From an uncultured Cytophagales bacterium (GTDB lineage Bacteria > Bacteroidota > Bacteroidia > Cytophagales > Cyclobacteriaceae), in the NCBI GenBank assembly GCA_913057175.1, contig CAJXNP010000015.1:146121-210120 (forward strand): a stretch of 64,000 nt of DNA, written 5' to 3'. The position numbers were made by a program, and so were the translations under genes. Under the pieces are notes generated by a model. That model saw only the letters and a program-made list of their open reading frames with translations. It was not told the origin of the DNA and did not search any database. Positions 9,744 through 19,288 of the stretch are shown here, one piece after another (within the stretch, counting starts at the first letter, position 1; each line of letters opens with the position of its first letter).

Positions 9744-9770
9744 ATGCTATCATGTAGCATTTTAATTTTG
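9744..9770 (+). promoter_or_regulatory. Putative promoter with adjacent palindrome
   Basis: TAATTTTG (9763-9770) matches the Bacteroidota -7 consensus TAnnTTTG and lies 37 bp before the ATG at 9808. Immediately upstream, ATGCTA and TAGCAT (9744-9760) form a 6-5-6 inverted repeat that could be an operator. There is no clear -33 TTTG. A short ORF at 9537-9773 covering this site is probably not a gene. Confidence 0.4.
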
Positions 9771-9807
9771 TAATTCATTAAAATAACCAAATTCATAATA
9801 AACAATC

Positions 9808-10224
9808 ATGAGAAAATTGATGGAGACGGATAAGGCGGTAGTCAGGTACAATCCTCAAACGGAAGCGATTGAACTGATATGGAAGAAGTACGCAGATGCA
9901 GCTTCTTACCAGGAACTATTCGTCAAGGGAGTAGAGTACTTAAAGGAATATCAGGCGAAAGCGTGGCTCTCGGATATTCGAAACGAAGGGGTTGTGGGAC
10001 CAGAATACTCACGCTGGCTGCAAACCGAGATCATACCCAAGGCCATTTCCTATGGGTTGAAAAGAATTGCAGTCATCATGGATGCTGATGTTTTTAAAAA
10101 GTTCTATGTGAGAAACATCGAAACCGGACTAAGCCAAAAGGGACAAAACATGATGCAGTATTTTGACTCGATGGACGAAGCCAATGCCTGGCTGAGAATG
10201 TCAGCAGCATCCACAGCAGCTTAG
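9808..10224 (+). CDS. SpoIIAA/STAS-like small protein
   Basis: This 138-residue soluble protein has no signal peptide. Its sequence fits the SpoIIAA-like (STAS superfamily) proteins widespread in Bacteroidota: an N-terminal strand pair (AVVRYNPQTEAIELIWKKYA), a helix ending in AWLSDIRNEG, then GLKRIAVIMDADVFKKFYVRNI and a C-terminal helix, MDEANAWLRM. Members bind small ligands or act as anti-anti-sigma-like partners, but no role is known for this form. It is a single-gene unit with its own promoter-like TAATTTTG and a clear intrinsic terminator at 10289-10340. Confidence 0.75.
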   Translation: MRKLMETDKAVVRYNPQTEAIELIWKKYADAASYQELFVKGVEYLKEYQAKAWLSDIRNEGVVGPEYSRWLQTEIIPKAISYGLKRIAVIMDADVFKKFYVRNIETGLSQKGQNMMQYFDSMDEANAWLRMSAASTAA

Positions 10225-10288
10225 ATTATATATTCACAAAACAACCATAACGTAAATTTCTGGTCAAAATTTGCGAAACAAATTTAAA

Positions 10289-10340
10289 CCCGATAAGAAC
10301 ACTTTTGTTTTTGAATAAAGGCCTTATCGGGTCTTTTTTT
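10289..10340 (+). terminator. Intrinsic terminator
   Basis: CCCGATAAG (10289-10297) pairs with CTTATCGGG (10323-10331) around a 25-base loop and is followed by TC and seven Ts. This is a rho-independent terminator for the gene ending at 10224. Confidence 0.85.
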
Positions 10341-10476
10341 GTCTTTGGGAAACATCAATATTCCCTGCCTGCGAGCATGAAGGTCAGAGAAATCACCTTT
10401 AACTTTGAGATTGATGAAATTTTGATTTGAATTGCACAAGTATTCTCTTGGGACATAATATCGAACCCGGGCTCAC

Positions 10477-11613
10477 TTACAGTTTTTTGATTAACACTAT
10501 TGCGATTAACAGGCCAATGCTTAAAACAATGGTCAGGATAATAACCTTATAAAAGATATAGTCAATCAATTCTTTACCCACTCCCGTAGATTGACTCATC
10601 ATATCAGCGCTCATTAGTTTCATATCATTCATGGCAGCCTCACGCTCTCCGGAAGCAAATTTCTCGATGGCCTCCCTTTCTTTTTGCACGGCATCCAATA
10701 ATATTTCCCTTTCACCGGCTATGGTTTCCATTACCGCTATTCGCTCGTTCCTGATCATCTGAAGAGAAACGATGCGCTGATAATTCACATTTGCCAAAAT
10801 GCTATCCCGATTAAAATCAATGATATCTTCGGTTTTCCCCAGGACATGGGCAGATTGCTTTAATAAACCTCTCATCTCGTGTATCACCTCATCCAGGCTA
10901 TCGACTGATGGCAGATCAGGAAGTGAGCTTTCAATTTGCCATTTGGTTTGTTTGGGCATCATTTCCATGTAAAATTCCATACGATTCGTCATATCCCGCA
11001 CCATGTTGTTCATTGAGGAGACGCCTCCCATTAAGCCCTTGTTATCATCACTTGCCCACTTTGAAAGATAAGGCACAACAGATTCCCTGTGGAGATTGTC
11101 ATTGTAAATAGGGTGGTTATTTGCAAAATTAATGAGCCTGTTTTTATTTTCTTCACCAATGTATTCCCGATAATTCGAAGCAAAATCTAATTCTAACCGA
11201 TCAAAAATATTTTGAAATACCTTACAATGGTTTGGATATAGTTGATCACATTTTTCATCACCAAAATAATTTAACAGTTGAAAAGTCAATGCCCAGGTAT
11301 CCAGCGCAGAGACAATTGGGTCCGTATGAAAACATGCTTTTGACAGTTCATTGACAAGGTTGTATTTCAAATGGATGAGGTTTTTTCTGATGGCTGGATC
11401 ACTTTCGAGTTTGATCACACTGTCAGCTTTCCATTCAATTACACCTGTATACCAAACCAGGTCACTGTAAGCATTCATAGCCAGGTAATAATTATCCAGG
11501 GCTACTTTTTTACGCTTTTTGGAAAAGATATTTATGTCATTCTCCATTTGAGCGAAGGAGTGCTCAAAGCTCAAAAAGAAAACAGTAAGGAAAATAAAAA
11601 TTGGATATTTCAT
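10477..11613 (-). CDS. Hypothetical envelope protein with C-terminal anchor
   Basis: This 378-residue protein has a signal peptide (MKYPIFIFLTVFFLSFEHSFA) and a C-terminal transmembrane helix (about 352-375, IILTIVLSIGLLIAIVLI) ending in KKL. The mature part is mostly helical, with a probable coiled coil at about 280-345 (IRNERIAVMETIAGEREILL, then EREAIEKFASGEREAA). It would be anchored in the inner membrane with a large periplasmic domain. Cysteines at about 94, 121 and 129 could form a disulfide. The layout loosely resembles a membrane sensor without its cytoplasmic output. I recognise no family. Confidence 0.75.
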   Translation of the reverse strand: MKYPIFIFLTVFFLSFEHSFAQMENDINIFSKKRKKVALDNYYLAMNAYSDLVWYTGVIEWKADSVIKLESDPAIRKNLIHLKYNLVNELSKACFHTDPIVSALDTWALTFQLLNYFGDEKCDQLYPNHCKVFQNIFDRLELDFASNYREYIGEENKNRLINFANNHPIYNDNLHRESVVPYLSKWASDDNKGLMGGVSSMNNMVRDMTNRMEFYMEMMPKQTKWQIESSLPDLPSVDSLDEVIHEMRGLLKQSAHVLGKTEDIIDFNRDSILANVNYQRIVSLQMIRNERIAVMETIAGEREILLDAVQKEREAIEKFASGEREAAMNDMKLMSADMMSQSTGVGKELIDYIFYKVIILTIVLSIGLLIAIVLIKKL

Positions 11614-11780
11614 GATGCCATTAATAATTTGGATGTGTTTTTTGAAGATAGTGAATTCAAAAAATAATCAGGCATTCATCAAGATTTTAAAAATAGAATC
11701 AATTGCATTTAACCTGTGAAAATGAAATTCATCAATGGCAAAGCTTACCGTCCCAACCTGGATTTCATTAATTACAAAGA

Positions 11781-14075
11781 TTATCTAATCATGAATTTCT
11801 TCGTCAGGATTTGCGAGTCAGATTCAATCCGAATAATGTAAGAGCCAGCAGGCAGGTCTTTGACATCCAATGTTGTATCTCCATTCAGCTTTTTGGTCAT
11901 CATCACCTTCCCTGTTATGTTCAGTATCCTTGCTTTATATTTCAAATTTCTGCCAGGGTGAATAAACAATACTTTTGTAGCAGGATTTGGATAAATGGAA
12001 AAACCCTCCCAGAATTTCTCATCATTTAGTCCGGTAATCGTCCCTTCGCATTCTTCCGGGTCGGTTATCGGCTCATTACCCGTGTTTCCTCCGGCGCATT
12101 GGCCACATGCATCGATGAATGCTGCGCCATCTTTATCTCCATGACAATCGTAGCTGGCATCGACAAATTTTGACAACAGCCTGATGTAGCTCACCTGGTA
12201 TCCACAACTGTTTTCGGTGACAGACCAGGAGTTTAAAGGCCAACTCGTATTAAAATCCTTGTACGACTTTTGGCTAGGTTGATCAAGTGGAGGCACAAGG
12301 TCTTCAGAATTGCAAACCGCATTATTTTCAGCAGAACCACAGCCGTCCGGACAACACCCGTCCCGGTCATAAGATGGATTGGGGCCACCAGTCAGGAATC
12401 CGGGAGGTGGACCATAAGTCGACTCCCCTACCCTGTCCCATTTAGCACTACCGTCATAAAACCAGGTATGATAAAACTCATTGACACAATTGTCGCCCCC
12501 GTATTCATACATATTGGATAAATAGGTCATGTTAAGAGGATTGACTCCATGGAGATAATGTATATAATTTTGAGCAGCATCATGTGCATCCGTTTCAACC
12601 GAGGTATCCACATCAAAGCTGATGAGATTGAAGAACATATTTCCCTGGTGGGATTTGACAGCATTGCTTCCCCAGGTATAATCCTGAAGGTGGGCCAGAT
12701 ACGGATCTTTATGCTCATAATATGCCGGAAAATTCTCACTGCCATTGATCATCGCATTTTCGTAGACAGCGAGGATATTGTCCGCAACAGAGGAAGTCGC
12801 TTCAGGTATCAATGTATAATACAAAAGCACCTCTTGGTTTGCGGCTTCAAACGGATAAGCGAAATTCCACTGGATCAAATGAGAATCCGTGTAATTGGCA
12901 TCAAAGTAGTTTTTGTACTCGCCATCCTTGGTTACATCAAAGAGAAAGCAAGCAGCTTCAAGTTTTGTCATGGACCGTTGGTAATCGTCTTCTTCCTGCT
13001 GACCGGCTCCTATTCCTTCAGAATCGTAATCAGGATCATTGTTGCGGAACAACACATCAGGATTAGCTTCCGCCCATTCCCATGCATGGATGGCTTTTGC
13101 TTCCAATTCTGTTGAATAATCGGTCATACCAAGCATTTTAAAAACTTTGGAGCTGATGGCCAATGCCGCAGCTGTATTCAGAGTCGCAGAGGTACTCGGC
13201 GGACCGTAAAGGCTTTGTCCGGTAGCACTTGATGGCGGACTGGCATGTGATTCATCCACAATGCTCAAAACACTACCATCTTCCTTTTGCAAGCGCAGCA
13301 AATGATCGACCCCCCATTTGGCCTCGTCTATCAGATCAGGAATACCATTGCCGGATTCCGGAATGTTGTAATCATCGCCCCACGCACCCGGATTTTCAAG
13401 GTAGGCTTTCATCATTTCTGTCACGTAATTCGCGGTCCAGTTCGTGTATTTGTTATAATCACCCGCATCGTACCAACCTCCGCTTACATCCATTTCAGTC
13501 GAAGCACTGTTTGGATTGCTGAACAAACGGCAGTTTTTGTCCTGGAGATTTCCAATATGGCTTGCCCCATCCGCCCATCCTGCACCAGCATACTGAGCTT
13601 CTTTTGGAAAGCCCACTCGTTGATAGAAAAAGGTCCTCACAGCATGTTTCAGAACTTCATTGTAGACATCATGTGCGATTTCAAATTCAAAAGACCTGGT
13701 ATTGTTTTCCGTATCCAACACATAATATTTTCCGGGTGTAGTAACAGAAGAAAAATCAAACCACCAGGCTTTATCGCCTGATGATGCATCGGTATTTCCA
13801 GAGTTCCAAACCATTGGACTTCCGGAAAGGACATTTTCGCTTGAAATTGCATTAACCAATGTAATATTCCCGCCAGGGGAATAAGACTCATCACCGTCAT
13901 AACCAATTTGAGGGTTACGGATTACTGCTATCTTTTGGGCATCTGGAAGATAACCAAACTGATCGACAACGATAAATGGCGAGGCTTCCTGGGCGTTACC
14001 CCGGTTGATGATCCCTGACAAAAATACCAATGCGATCATACAGCAATGAAAAAGTATTCTCCTCTCTCTAACCAT
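11781..14075 (-). CDS. GH9 endoglucanase-like enzyme, type IX secreted
   Basis: This 764-residue secreted glycosidase has a signal peptide to about residue 28 (NAQ), then a cellulase N-terminal Ig-like domain (VVDQFGYLPDAQKIAVIRNP; about 33-132), then a GH9 (alpha/alpha)6 catalytic domain. Catalytic features are visible: GGWYDAGDYNKYTNW (DAGD at 203-206, catalytic base), YIHYLHGVNPLNMTYLSNM, a GGPNPSYDRDGC loop, and WSVTENSCGYQVSYIRLL with the general-acid Glu. After a Cys/Gly-rich linker (ACGQCAGGN) comes a T9SS type A sorting domain (FSIYPNPATKVLFIHPG, ending LTKKFMIR), so it should reach the cell surface or medium. It likely cleaves beta-1,4-glucans. It is monocistronic in appearance. Confidence 0.95.
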   Translation of the reverse strand: MVRERRILFHCCMIALVFLSGIINRGNAQEASPFIVVDQFGYLPDAQKIAVIRNPQIGYDGDESYSPGGNITLVNAISSENVLSGSPMVWNSGNTDASSGDKAWWFDFSSVTTPGKYYVLDTENNTRSFEFEIAHDVYNEVLKHAVRTFFYQRVGFPKEAQYAGAGWADGASHIGNLQDKNCRLFSNPNSASTEMDVSGGWYDAGDYNKYTNWTANYVTEMMKAYLENPGAWGDDYNIPESGNGIPDLIDEAKWGVDHLLRLQKEDGSVLSIVDESHASPPSSATGQSLYGPPSTSATLNTAAALAISSKVFKMLGMTDYSTELEAKAIHAWEWAEANPDVLFRNNDPDYDSEGIGAGQQEEDDYQRSMTKLEAACFLFDVTKDGEYKNYFDANYTDSHLIQWNFAYPFEAANQEVLLYYTLIPEATSSVADNILAVYENAMINGSENFPAYYEHKDPYLAHLQDYTWGSNAVKSHQGNMFFNLISFDVDTSVETDAHDAAQNYIHYLHGVNPLNMTYLSNMYEYGGDNCVNEFYHTWFYDGSAKWDRVGESTYGPPPGFLTGGPNPSYDRDGCCPDGCGSAENNAVCNSEDLVPPLDQPSQKSYKDFNTSWPLNSWSVTENSCGYQVSYIRLLSKFVDASYDCHGDKDGAAFIDACGQCAGGNTGNEPITDPEECEGTITGLNDEKFWEGFSIYPNPATKVLFIHPGRNLKYKARILNITGKVMMTKKLNGDTTLDVKDLPAGSYIIRIESDSQILTKKFMIR

Positions 14076-14273
14076 AGTTATAAAAATTTAAAGTGGTCTT
14101 CTACTTTGCTTCAGCCAATATAATGATTTCAATATAAACCCCATCTCTATTTTTAATTGATAAAATCTACGGTTGGCCGGTAATAATTATTCTTCACTTT
14201 CCATTAAGTCCAGAACGTATCTGAATTTGCTAATACAAATGATACTTATCAAACAAAACCAAATCGGTAAACC

Positions 14274-14759
14274 ATGAGACAAATCCGACGATGGAAGACC
14301 ACTATTCTGATCATTACAAATCTTTTGCTGATTACAAAATATGTTCGGTCAACCTGCCAGGAAAATGACACCATCAATGCTTCATGGGAAGTTTTGAAAC
14401 ACCATAAACCTTATACCGGGCGTCTCCAAAATATAAATGATATCATTTATGACAATCACCAAAACGGTTCCCCGGAGGCGCCCATTTTTTTCACAACACA
14501 ACTATTAAACTCCGGAGAAATTGATGTGCCTGACCCAATAGAATTTAGTGACCTGAATTCCTATATTAAGGAGCGAAATGAATCATCGACCAAATCGCTC
14601 TTCAGAAATAAGATTATCGTCGACATGGCCATTCGAACGGGAACGACAAGAAAAATTAATCGATTTGAGATTAAGGGAAACCTGCATTTCATCCCCAGGG
14701 AATCCTATAAAAGATTTTGTCCGAACCGGGTGGATATTTGTTTCAGAATATTTATTTGA
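14274..14759 (+). CDS. Hypothetical protein, possibly degraded
   Basis: This 161-residue ORF has an N-terminal hydrophobic stretch (TTILIITNLLLITKYV) that could be a signal peptide, and a soluble remainder with no recognisable motif. A second frame (14578-14796) across its 3' half reads WPFERERQEKLIDLRLRE and also looks protein-like, so the true gene may be frameshifted or one of the two readings is chance. It lies between a GH9 gene and a Crp/Fnr regulator with gaps of about 200 bp on each side. Confidence 0.35.
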   Translation: MRQIRRWKTTILIITNLLLITKYVRSTCQENDTINASWEVLKHHKPYTGRLQNINDIIYDNHQNGSPEAPIFFTTQLLNSGEIDVPDPIEFSDLNSYIKERNESSTKSLFRNKIIVDMAIRTGTTRKINRFEIKGNLHFIPRESYKRFCPNRVDICFRIFI

Positions 14760-14969
14760 ATTTAAGTCCTATGAATTTGAATTAAATAAATTTTGACTTG
14801 AATTATGAGGTAATTAAATAACACATCTCTGTGAATTTCCCTGCGGTAAAGCTTCTCAAATAGGAACCAGGCAATGATTCACCCTGTCCAATTGAATTTT
14901 ACCTTTTGATTTTGAAAGTGATTTATTCTAATTTAGAAAGAAAATCCCCGGTCAATTATTTCTCCAATT

Positions 14970-15554
14970 ATGAAAGACCCATTCATTCATTTCCTCAACA
15001 ACATCACTCTTATCCCTCCCGAAGAAGAAGAGAAAATGAAGGCAATTATCAAGGTATTGAAATATCAAAAGAATGAACACTACCTGCTGCAAGGACAGAC
15101 GCCGAATAATTTTGGGTTTGTATTAAAAGGTTTCTTCCGGTACTATTATTCCGACGAGCAGGGAAATGAATTCACAAAAGGTTTTTTTCCTGAAAACACT
15201 TTTCTCAGTTCATACAGTGCATTGATCGAAAAGCGTGAATCTTATTTTGGCATTCAGGCCCTGGAAGATACAGAAATTGTATCCATCCACTTCGAAAAAT
15301 GGAAAGAACTACTGAATGGCCACCGCTGCTGGAGCGAAGTTTTGATTGCCATACTGGAAAAAGGTTATTCCAAAAAGGTTGAGCGGGAAAGGCAGTTTTT
15401 ATTATTTGATGCAGAAACCCGTTACCGGATATTTTTAAAAGAATTTCCCGGAATGGAAAAAAGAATTTCGCAGCACCTGATCGCATCCTATCTGGGCATC
15501 ACCCCCGTTGCCCTAAGCAGAATTAGAAGGAAAATGGGGGTGGTGAATGCCTGA
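14970..15554 (+). CDS. Crp/Fnr family transcriptional regulator
   Basis: This 194-residue protein has an N-terminal cyclic-nucleotide-binding-like beta roll (about 20-115: YLLQGQTPNNFGFVLKGFFRYYYSDEQGNEFTKGFFPENTFLSSY) and a short C-terminal helix-turn-helix (ISQHLIASYLGITPVALSRIRRKMG, about 164-188). The FNR iron-sulfur cysteines are absent and the cAMP pocket residues are not conserved, as in most Bacteroidota members, so the ligand is unknown. The ATG is well placed. It has no obvious operon partner; the 220 bp downstream is gene-free and AT-rich. Family call is secure, target genes unknown. Confidence 0.9.
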   Translation: MKDPFIHFLNNITLIPPEEEEKMKAIIKVLKYQKNEHYLLQGQTPNNFGFVLKGFFRYYYSDEQGNEFTKGFFPENTFLSSYSALIEKRESYFGIQALEDTEIVSIHFEKWKELLNGHRCWSEVLIAILEKGYSKKVERERQFLLFDAETRYRIFLKEFPGMEKRISQHLIASYLGITPVALSRIRRKMGVVNA

Positions 15555-15780
15555 CAATCCCCTCACCGTCATTACAGAAAATTTTGTTCTAATTTCATTT
15601 AAAGAACAAAATTTGTCCGGAATCTGTAAACTTTTCCGGGATTAACAGATCGAAGGCATTGTCTTTACAGGGCAAACGCATTTAGGAATTTTCGCAAACC
15701 AAAATTGGGATTTTTTGATAAACATATTATTAAATGCGTCCTCCCTGACTGTTAATACCTGACAGTGAAAATCTTGATTA

Positions 15781-16248
15781 TTACTTCTGACCCAAAACAG
15801 GGATATTTTCCAGGATTTCAGATCTCGTCTTAGCTAAAATGTATTCCTCAATCTGGTAAAACTGGGAGGCCACCATTACACCAACATCTTTTTTTATCTT
15901 ATTGGTATAGGAGGAGATCAATTTGTCGTTTGACTTTTGCAAGGCCATGGTTTCCTTTAGGATTTGTCCCGTCACTTCTTCTTCCATGTTTTCCGAATAG
16001 TTATCAGCATAATTCTCTAATAGTGCGATACGCTTTTTGCCCAGCTCCTTTCGTGCTGTTTCATACTCGTAATACAATTTCCAGAATGCATCACTCTGAG
16101 AAGCATCCATTTGGATGAATTCTTCGACAAATGCTTTTTTCTCCTTTCCAAATATAGATTGGATCATGTCGATTTCTTCAGATGTAGTTTGAGCCATTGC
16201 AGAAGCTGAAATAAAAACAAGGGCCAGGATAAATAATGATTTTTTCAT
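15781..16248 (-). CDS. Hypothetical periplasmic helical protein
   Basis: After the chosen start at 16248 the protein opens with a clean signal peptide (MKKSLFILALVFISASAMAQ). A 19-residue upstream extension to 16305 is possible but would bury that peptide, so I reject it. The mature part, about 135 residues, is almost entirely helical and charged (FGKEKKAFVEEFIQMDASQS; YETARKELGKKRIALLENYA), reminiscent of Spy/LTXXQ-like periplasmic helical proteins, but I see no LTxxQ motif. Role unknown. Its start lies about 100 bp from the first regulon promoter (16351-16404), which points the other way. Confidence 0.7.
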   Translation of the reverse strand: MKKSLFILALVFISASAMAQTTSEEIDMIQSIFGKEKKAFVEEFIQMDASQSDAFWKLYYEYETARKELGKKRIALLENYADNYSENMEEEVTGQILKETMALQKSNDKLISSYTNKIKKDVGVMVASQFYQIEEYILAKTRSEILENIPVLGQK

Positions 16249-16350
16249 TTTGCGGTAAATTTGAGTTGCTAAATCGATTTTTAATTGGATGTGAAGTTGA
16301 TTCATAATTCTTTTTTATCAAAGAAATTGATCGTAAGAATTTTTCATTTA

Positions 16351-16404
16351 ACCGTTAAGTAACGGTTTTTTACTTACGCAGCAATCAGAAGATAATTACC
16401 TTCA
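16351..16404 (+). promoter_or_regulatory. Regulon promoter P1: palindrome plus -7 box
   Basis: ACCGTTAAGTAACGGT (16351-16366) is a perfect 7-2-7 inverted repeat. ACTTA follows at 16372-16376, and TACCTTCA begins at 16397, exactly 46 bases from the palindrome start. The same spacing recurs in four other copies. The next reading frame is the truncated transporter remnant at 16609, then the sulfatase at 16890. Confidence 0.8.
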
Positions 16405-16608
16405 TCTTACCCAAACCAAGTTTTTATCCATCGTGCACCTAATGAAAGACTCGTATTCGATACCTGCTTACCTGATCCAATTCCTTTGCAGCATCAGGCT
16501 TCCTATTGCTCAACCACAAGCATCATCCATTAATTACCCATCTGGCATTACCAAAAACAGACCCAATAGATTGAACATTAATATGATTAAAACCAAAACA
16601 GAAATACA

Positions 16609-16818
16609 ATGCATTCAAGAACAATTCAACTAATTAAGCGGCCATTTCTTATGGCTACCATTGCTGGTGTTTATCGGATTGAGTACCGGAAAATTGTACA
16701 CAATGGCAAACAACCAATCAATGCCCAGGCAGAATATAATAATTATGTAGTTTCACCGGATAATGGTCCGGACTGGCAGTTGAGGCTACAGCTAAATTTA
16801 TTGTATCCAAAGAAATAA
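16609..16818 (+). pseudogene. Remnant of an outer-membrane transporter gene
   Basis: This 69-codon frame begins with MHSRTIQLIKRPFLMATIAG, which could be a worn signal-peptide start, and ends YNNYVVSPDNGPDWQLRLQL followed by NLLYPKK. That ending (GPDWQLR.Q..LL.P) is, from family knowledge, the usual C-terminus of neuromedin-U/MetA-type outer-membrane channel proteins of about 250-300 residues. The body of such a protein is missing, so I read this as an internally deleted gene. It lies between promoter P1 and the first sulfatase, in the place where intact copies of the promoter have an outer-membrane gene. It may alternatively be a genuine short protein. Confidence 0.5.
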
Positions 16819-16889
16819 GTAAAGAGTAATAGTTTATAATGAATAAACAATAATAACAAAGATTATTAATTATTTAAACAAAACCAGAC

Positions 16890-19265
16890 ATGATGAAAAA
16901 CAAACTTAAAATGTGTTTTATACTGGCCTTGGGGGCCTGTATATCGCTAGGCAACCTTAAGGCACAGGAAATTTTACCTTTTCCTCCCACACCATCAGGC
17001 TCGGTAGCAGGTCCGACCATGCAGGAATCCATCCAGAAAAAGGCTGTCAAGCCCAAACGGCTGCCAGATGGAGCACCCAATATACTTGTTATCCTGATAG
17101 ATGATGCCGGACCAGGTACCCCAAGCACGTATGGTGGGGAAATCAACACACCCAACCTTAGCAGAATAGCCAATAACGGAGTGTCTTATAATCGTTTCCA
17201 TTCTACCGCTATGTGTTCTCCGACGCGTGCGTCTTTGCTCACCGGCCGAAACCATACACGTGTCGGCAATGGCCAAATCGCGGAGCTGGCGAATGACTGG
17301 GACGGATTTAGTGGTACCATCCCAAAATCCAGTGCTACGATCGCGGAATTATTGAAGAACTATGGTTACAATACAGCTGCCTGGGGAAAATGGCACAACA
17401 GTCCGGCATCGCAAACCACATCGAAAGGCCCATTTGACTATTGGCCAACGGGATATGGCTTTGAATATTTTTATGGGTTTTTGGCGGGCGAAGCGTCTCA
17501 ATACGAACCTTCGATGGTAAGAAATACTACGGTCGTAGACACTCCCGAAAAACTGGACGACGGGAGTCCCTATCACTTAACCGGAGACATTGCTGATGAT
17601 GCGATACACTGGCTGAGAGAACAGCAGGCTTTTGCCCCTGATAAGCCATTCTTCATGTATTGGGCGACCGGAGCCATTCACGGGCCTCATCATGTTCCCA
17701 CAGAGTGGGCGGATAAATACAAAGGTAAGTTTGACGACGGGTGGGATGCCTACCGTGAGCGTGTATTCAAGCGACAAAAGGAGATGGGCTGGATACCTCA
17801 AAACGCTGAACTAACCGAACGTCCGGAAAGTTTAGCTTCATGGGCATCAATTCCTGAAGATGAAAAGCCATTCCAGCGAAGATTGATGGAAGTGTTGGCC
17901 GGGTATGGTGAGCACGCAGATCACCACGCGGGGAGGATTATTGATGAATTGGAGCAGCAAGGTCGATTGGAAAACACCTTGGTATTCTACATATGGGGTG
18001 ATAATGGTTCCAGTGCCGAGGGCCAAAATGGTACCATAAGTGAGCTGTTGGCTCAAAACGGTGTCGCCACCGAAATCAAAGATCATATTGAGGCGCTCAA
18101 TGAATTAGGTGGCCTGAAAGTTTTAGGTACAGACAAAACCGACAATATGTATCATGCAGGATGGGCCTGGGCAGGATCTACTCCTTACAAAAGTACCAAA
18201 CTGGTGGCTGCTCACTTTGGTGGTACCCGACAGGCGATGGCCGTTAGTTGGCCTGAAAGCATTAAACCTGACAAAACCCCACGCCCACAGTTTCACCATG
18301 TCACTGACGTGGCACCAACCATTTATGAGGTTTTGGACATCCAGATGCCATTGGAAGTGAATGGTTTTGCCCAGGATCCCATTGATGGAATTAGCATGAA
18401 ATATACCTTTGACGACCCTGCCGCCAAAGGCCATCGAACCACCCAGTTTTTTGACATCATGGGTAGCCGGGGAATTTATCACGAAGGTTGGTACGCATGT
18501 ACGTTTGGCCCAAGAACGCCATGGGTTCCTGGAATGCCGAACATAGCAGAATGGGATCCACGGGATGACAAGTGGGAATTGTACAATCTGGAAGAAGACT
18601 GGACTCAGGCAAATGATCTGGCAACCAAAATGCCTGATAAACTCAGGGATATGAAGGAATTGTTTATTATCGAATCCACCAAAAACAAAAATTTACCCAT
18701 TGGTGGTGGATTGTGGGTACTGGCACACCCAGGTGACAGACCAGCCCCGCCGTATACCGAATGGACTTTTACAGGAGCCATTGATCGAATGCCTGAATTT
18801 ACCGCACCATCGATTGGTAACACCGACAATACCATTAAAATGTCTGTTGATATGCCAAAAGATGGAAATGGGGTACTCTTTGCACTGGGCGGATTTTCGG
18901 GTGGATTGTCCTGTTACATGAAAGATGGATATTTAAACTACGAATACAATTTATTTGAAATTGAGCGAACCAAATTAAAATCTAAAAACAAGATTCCTGC
19001 GGGTAAAACCGATATTGAGGTAAAAAGCACCTTCCACTGGACAAAACAGCGAACAATGGAGGGTAATATTCAAGTCCTTGTCAATGGAAAAGAAGTGTTA
19101 AGCGGTGTCGTACCGAGGTGCGCCCCGTTAACTTTTACAGCCAACGACTGCTTTGATATTGGAAGTGACCAGTTATCGCCGGTTTCGCAAGAGTACTTTG
19201 ATAAAAAGCCGTTTGCCTTTGATGGAAAACTAAATGTGACGCATATTAAATACAACGGAAAATAA
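16890..19265 (+). CDS. Large arylsulfatase, CSPTR type
   Basis: This 791-residue periplasmic type I sulfatase has a signal peptide to about residue 26 (LKAQ). The formylglycine site is CSPTR at Cys109, followed by ASLLTGRNH. Metal ligands fit the family: LIDDAGPG (Asp71, Asp72), and GDNGSSAEG in the middle. GKWHNSP, HGPHHVPTEW and a TKLVAAHFGGTRQAM lysine segment complete the active site. The C-terminal 200 residues form a beta-sandwich-like domain (GVLFALGGFSGGLSCYMKDG), as in long AtsD-type sulfatases. It needs Cys-to-formylglycine conversion by an enzyme not in this window. The substrate is unknown. It is similar in plan to the sulfatase at 31518, so they are likely paralogues. It follows the transporter remnant by 70 bp. 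Confidence 0.95.
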   Translation: MMKNKLKMCFILALGACISLGNLKAQEILPFPPTPSGSVAGPTMQESIQKKAVKPKRLPDGAPNILVILIDDAGPGTPSTYGGEINTPNLSRIANNGVSYNRFHSTAMCSPTRASLLTGRNHTRVGNGQIAELANDWDGFSGTIPKSSATIAELLKNYGYNTAAWGKWHNSPASQTTSKGPFDYWPTGYGFEYFYGFLAGEASQYEPSMVRNTTVVDTPEKLDDGSPYHLTGDIADDAIHWLREQQAFAPDKPFFMYWATGAIHGPHHVPTEWADKYKGKFDDGWDAYRERVFKRQKEMGWIPQNAELTERPESLASWASIPEDEKPFQRRLMEVLAGYGEHADHHAGRIIDELEQQGRLENTLVFYIWGDNGSSAEGQNGTISELLAQNGVATEIKDHIEALNELGGLKVLGTDKTDNMYHAGWAWAGSTPYKSTKLVAAHFGGTRQAMAVSWPESIKPDKTPRPQFHHVTDVAPTIYEVLDIQMPLEVNGFAQDPIDGISMKYTFDDPAAKGHRTTQFFDIMGSRGIYHEGWYACTFGPRTPWVPGMPNIAEWDPRDDKWELYNLEEDWTQANDLATKMPDKLRDMKELFIIESTKNKNLPIGGGLWVLAHPGDRPAPPYTEWTFTGAIDRMPEFTAPSIGNTDNTIKMSVDMPKDGNGVLFALGGFSGGLSCYMKDGYLNYEYNLFEIERTKLKSKNKIPAGKTDIEVKSTFHWTKQRTMEGNIQVLVNGKEVLSGVVPRCAPLTFTANDCFDIGSDQLSPVSQEYFDKKPFAFDGKLNVTHIKYNGK

Positions 19266-19288
19266 ACAACCTATTTTCTTTGGCCTAA

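Noticed and set aside
9537..9773. 78-residue ORF upstream of the STAS-like gene
   Set aside because: It covers the promoter-like TAATTTTG and has no protein-like pattern; probably non-coding.
12549..13115. 188-residue plus-strand ORF opposite the GH9 gene
   Set aside because: It is the antisense shadow of a clear GH9 coding region with full motifs on the minus strand.
16890..19265. Phosphonate monoester hydrolase or alkaline phosphatase instead of sulfatase
   Set aside because: The CSPTR formylglycine motif and GRNH segment are sulfatase-type and shared with the 31518 gene.
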